Source of the DNA: an uncultured Flavobacterium sp.
Lineage (GTDB): Bacteria > Bacteroidota > Bacteroidia > Flavobacteriales > Flavobacteriaceae
DNA: 34,110 bases
Direction of reading: 5' to 3'
Assembly (NCBI GenBank): GCA_947632215.1
Contig: CANROJ010000001.1
Span: 68,406 to 102,515 of the forward strand
Both the position numbers and the translations under genes were made by a program. The first letter of the stretch is position 1; every line of letters starts with the position of its first letter. The notes under the pieces are model-generated. The model made no database searches, was not told the DNA's origin, and saw only the letters and a list, made by a program, of their open reading frames with translations. Below, in pieces: positions 31,644 to 34,110 of the stretch.

Positions 31644-32587
31644 GATCTATTACTCTTTAATAATATATAAATAAAATAAATTCCTCCTACAAAATTAATA
31701 ACAATACTAATTGTAGTAGACATATTGAACAAGTGTTCTACTAAATATTGACCACCTATAACCGTTACAGCAGTCAAAAGACAACAAGTCACAACCATGT
31801 TGATATGCTTACTACTCTTAACTATTTCATAGGTTAAATTGGCCACTAAAACTCCTAAAAATGTAATAGGCCCAACAAGTGCTGTACTAACAGCTACCAT
31901 TACTGAGATTAGCATTAAGTTAGTTCTAATTACCCCATGGTAATCTACTCCTAAAGATATTGCATTTTCCCTACCTAAACTCATTACATCTAAGGATCTA
32001 AAATAACGAGAACCCCAAAGCATTACTATAATTAAAATAACCCCAGATACTCCAAGAAGATTTAAATTAATCTTATCAAAAGAAGCAAACATAGCATTTT
32101 GAATAATCAAAAACTCATTTGGATCAATTAATAAAACTATAAAAGAAGAGAAACTTCTAAATAAAGTCCCCATTAAAAGTCCCACTAACAACAGTAAATA
32201 CATACTCTTACTTTGCTTCCTAAACACTAAATAGTACATAGCCAAGGCAAAGAGCAACATAAGCCCTACAGAGACAAAGAAGTTAGTTTGAGTATTTAAT
32301 ACTTGGAAAGTTTTATCACCATAGACAAACACTAGCAAACTCTGTAGTAAGAGATAAAAAGAATCAAATCCCATAATAGATGGAGTAAGAATTCTATTGG
32401 CAGCTATTGTTTGAAATACAATACTAGAATAACCTATAGCGAAAGAAATTAAAACCATAGCTAAAACCTTGTATCCTCGTCTTGGTAAAACATAGTCTAA
32501 TTTACTTCCAGTAAAAGTGAACATATATATAGCGATACAAAATAATAGTGCTACAAGTAAAATCGATATTATCTTATTTTTAAACAT
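31640..32587 (-). CDS. Siderophore ABC transporter, FecCD permease 2
   Basis: This 315-residue protein has nine or ten membrane segments and belongs to the FecCD (BtuC-fold) permeases. GFDSFYLLLQSLL near residue 74 and LGRENAISLGVDYHGVIRTN near 203 are family signatures, the latter forming the coupling helices that touch the ATPase. GPITFLGVLVANLTYEI near 239 matches the conserved GPI-F-GLI-PH region, with a non-canonical AN in place of PH. It resembles YclO in length and order. Its ATG at 32587 overlaps the end of permease 1 by 8 nt. Confidence 0.92.
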   Translation of the reverse strand: MFKNKIISILLVALLFCIAIYMFTFTGSKLDYVLPRRGYKVLAMVLISFAIGYSSIVFQTIAANRILTPSIMGFDSFYLLLQSLLVFVYGDKTFQVLNTQTNFFVSVGLMLLFALAMYYLVFRKQSKSMYLLLLVGLLMGTLFRSFSSFIVLLIDPNEFLIIQNAMFASFDKINLNLLGVSGVILIIVMLWGSRYFRSLDVMSLGRENAISLGVDYHGVIRTNLMLISVMVAVSTALVGPITFLGVLVANLTYEIVKSSKHINMVVTCCLLTAVTVIGGQYLVEHLFNMSTTISIVINFVGGIYFIYILLKSNRS

Positions 32588-33530
32588 TGCGTGTCTTTTT
32601 AAAGATTAATACCAAGAAAATAATTCCACCAATAATACTAACAGTAAGTCCAATTGGGATTTCATATGGAGCAATAACAAGACGGCTTATAATATCACAT
32701 ATTAACAAGAAAATCGCCCCAATTAAAGCCGTATAACTAATAGTTTTCTTCAAATTATCCCCAAACATAAGACTTACGATATTTGGAATAATAAGACCTA
32801 GAAAAGGTATAACTCCAGCCGTTAGAACCACAACGGTAGATGTAATGGCAACAAAGAAGAGTCCTAGGTAAGTTATCTTCTTGTAATCCAGTCCCAAGGA
32901 ACTAGCAGCATCTTCACCCAAACCGATAATGGTAAACTTATTGGCGTATAGATAACTTAAAAGCACAATAGGAACTCCTAGATATAAAATCTCATAATTA
33001 CCCTTTAGAATAGCTGAGAAATCTCCGATTAACCAACCTTCCATATTTTGTACTAGATTATACTTAAATGCAAAAAAAGTAGAAATTGCGCTCAATATAT
33101 TTCCAAAAACTATACCTACTAAGGGAACAAAAATTATGTTTCTCATCTTAATTTTTGAGGCAATCTTTAAAAACACAACACTTGCAAGTAAAGCAATTGT
33201 AAAAGAGAAAATCATTTTATAAATGATTCCACCGCTTGGAAAAAGTAAAATACTAAAAAGAATACCCATTTTACAGGCATCTAAGGTTCCCATTGTAGTA
33301 GGAGAAACAAATTTGTTTAAAGAAATTTGTTGTACGATCAATCCCGAAATACTCATACCTACACCTGCAATTAATACAGCAATCATTCTTGGTATCCTAC
33401 TAACAAATATAACTAGTAGCTCATCAGAATCCAACTGGCCTATATTCCAAATAGATATATCTTTCACACCTACGAAAACGGATATAAAAGATAATATAAG
33501 TACTATAAGAACTAATAAAATTCTTATCAT
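32580..33530 (-). CDS. Siderophore ABC transporter, FecCD permease 1
   Basis: This 316-residue FecCD permease starts at ATG 33530 (MIRILLVLIVL). RIPRMIAVLIAGVGMSISG near residue 44 is the classic first signature, LGEDAASSLGLDY near 204 the coupling helix, and GVIPFLGLIIPNIV near 238 the conserved loop. It resembles YclN and pairs with the next gene as a heterodimer. A longer frame from TTG at 33605 adds 25 residues, but the consensus promoter (33570-33600) lies inside that extension, so I reject it. First gene of the operon. Confidence 0.92.
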   Translation of the reverse strand: MIRILLVLIVLILSFISVFVGVKDISIWNIGQLDSDELLVIFVSRIPRMIAVLIAGVGMSISGLIVQQISLNKFVSPTTMGTLDACKMGILFSILLFPSGGIIYKMIFSFTIALLASVVFLKIASKIKMRNIIFVPLVGIVFGNILSAISTFFAFKYNLVQNMEGWLIGDFSAILKGNYEILYLGVPIVLLSYLYANKFTIIGLGEDAASSLGLDYKKITYLGLFFVAITSTVVVLTAGVIPFLGLIIPNIVSLMFGDNLKKTISYTALIGAIFLLICDIISRLVIAPYEIPIGLTVSIIGGIIFLVLIFKKTRNV

Positions 33531-33545
33531 TTTTTGCTTGTTTTT

Positions 33546-33564
33546 ATTTAGAATAAAATTAAAT
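33546..33564 (-). promoter_or_regulatory. Possible iron-responsive operator over the transcription start
   Basis: ATTTA, nine bases, TAAAT forms an imperfect palindrome at 33546-33564, spanning the predicted transcription start of the iron importer. Fur-family sites are AT-rich palindromes of about this size, but the match is weak and such sequence is easily found in AT-rich DNA. Confidence 0.22.
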
Positions 33565-33569
33565 AATCG

Positions 33570-33600
33570 CAAATATATAAAAGTATGGGTATTGGAACAA
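33570..33600 (-). promoter_or_regulatory. Promoter of the siderophore importer operon
   Basis: On the minus strand, TTG at 33600-33598 (within TTTTG) and TATATTTG at 33577-33570 match both Bacteroidota elements with a 20 nt spacer. Transcription would begin near 33563, about 33 nt before the ATG at 33530. Confidence 0.6.
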
Positions 33601-33773
33601 AACAAATATCAAACAAAATTTTCCATCTCTGTCTTTAAGCAAAGCAACAAATACATTAAAAATGCAAAATAAACAAAACAAATAGCAATCTGTAGCTGCT
33701 AATCACTACTTTTATTTAAAATTTACTACCAAAAACAAACTATAACGCAAAACTAAAATTCATCGAACTCAGC

Positions 33774-33785
33774 GATAGTACTATC
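33774..33785. repeat. Perfect 12 bp palindrome GATAGTACTATC
   Basis: The sequence is its own reverse complement. It lies 26 bp from a second inverted repeat at 33811-33827. It could be a regulator site, but no gene is clearly placed to use it. Confidence 0.4.
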
Positions 33786-33810
33786 CTTGTTGAAGACCTT
33801 ACCACAGTAT

Positions 33811-33827
33811 TTGAAGTATTACTTCAA
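33811..33827. repeat. Inverted repeat TTGAAGT-ATT-ACTTCAA
   Basis: Two perfect 7 bp arms are separated by 3 bp. This has the size of a dimeric regulator site. It lies about 280 bp upstream of the iron importer start. Confidence 0.4.
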
Positions 33828-34110
33828 GCCTCGAAGAGCTATTGTCTTTTGAATAAAACATAATATAATCTCTATTGAATAAAAGAAGCTTATCTATAGG
33901 TATTTAATGACATCAAAATAGTCTAGCTATAAAATTTTGGAAAACTTCAAGTTGACAGTAGTTGACTCTAAGGGCTTTGCACAAACATTATTTTCTAGCT
34001 TACCACAGCAATTCAATCCTTGCAAAACCTAAATAAAGTCCTCTTACAAATAAAAAACATCCTAGAATTTCAAAATTAAAAGCCATATACTCTTTGTAAT
34101 ACAAAAAAGG

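Larger units (their letters stand above)
33606..34110. other. Stretch of about 500 bp without a recognisable gene
   Basis: No frame over about 45 codons with a plausible start was found here. Plus-strand fragments that look faintly coding are 33720-33865 (FIELSDSTILVEDLTTVFEV within it), 33936-34031 (KLTVVDSKGFAQTLFSSL) and a shifted continuation to about 34075 (SLQNLNKVLLQIKNILEF). They are in different frames and have no recognised relatives, so they may be remnants of one decayed gene or chance. Confidence 0.4.

Noticed and set aside
33531..33605. TTG start for permease 1
   Set aside because: The extension contains the promoter and is polar where permeases have a hydrophobic N-terminus.
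33223..33672. 149-codon plus-strand frame opposite permease 1
   Set aside because: It lies antisense over a well-supported permease gene and its promoter, and its composition mirrors that gene.

Overview
The window looks like chromosomal DNA of a low-GC Bacteroidota, most likely class Flavobacteriia and probably Flavobacteriaceae. The reasons are the low GC, leaders rich in A and T with no clear Shine-Dalgarno sequences, several close matches to the Bacteroidota promoter (TTG, about 20 nt, then TAnnTTTG), and family-typical genes: a GH3/serine-hydrolase fusion, a fused E1 alpha/beta 2-oxoacid dehydrogenase, a large TamB, a Bacteroidota-type LptD and a split heterodisulfide-reductase-like membrane oxidoreductase. 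I cannot name the genus. No tRNA, rRNA, CRISPR array, insertion sequence or prophage was seen.

Layout. (1) 1-6887, minus: an apparent operon of peptidoglycan amidase, MlaD-like MCE lipid carrier, membrane Fe-S protein, CCG-domain partner and a small conserved protein, closed by a terminator at 1913-1946. A GH3/beta-lactamase-fold glycosidase follows and runs off the left edge. (2) 7011-10176, plus: lptD and ridA, then a strong terminator. (3) 10208-13501, minus: pfkA, gapA, a BadF-type N-acetylglucosamine kinase and mgsA, that is, central glycolysis plus the methylglyoxal shunt. (4) 13610-18127, minus: tamB, divergent from (5) 18233-22258, plus: tsaD, rsmE, an AI-2E family membrane protein and an rRNA/tRNA-type methyltransferase. 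(6) 22475-28276, minus: an alpha-oxoamine synthase, the E1 fusion, and purC with a nitroreductase. (7) 28277-29791, plus: a mostly non-coding stretch with a good promoter and a degenerate in-frame repeat, then an acyl-CoA thioesterase and an open frame with no standard start codon. (8) 29929-33530, minus: a four-gene ferric-siderophore ABC importer with a recognisable promoter. (9) 33531-34110: no recognisable gene.

How the genes fit together. Much of the window serves the envelope. LptD inserts LPS in the outer membrane, TamB and MlaD move phospholipid, the amidase and the GH3 enzyme cut peptidoglycan, and the oxoamine synthase probably starts a sulfonolipid or sphingolipid. The GlcNAc kinase beside pfkA would return wall sugar to glycolysis, and MgsA offers an overflow route.

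Most of this is ordinary core genome. The points most worth a second look are the open frame at 29438-29791, whose natural ATG is followed two codons later by an amber stop; the promoter, short ORF and repeats at 28574-28908; the split EMO/HdrDE-like electron-transfer pair; and the altered thiamine-diphosphate motif in the E1 fusion. Several starts were moved from upstream TTG or GTG codons to internal ATGs, in three cases because the promoter overlaps or follows the longer start.
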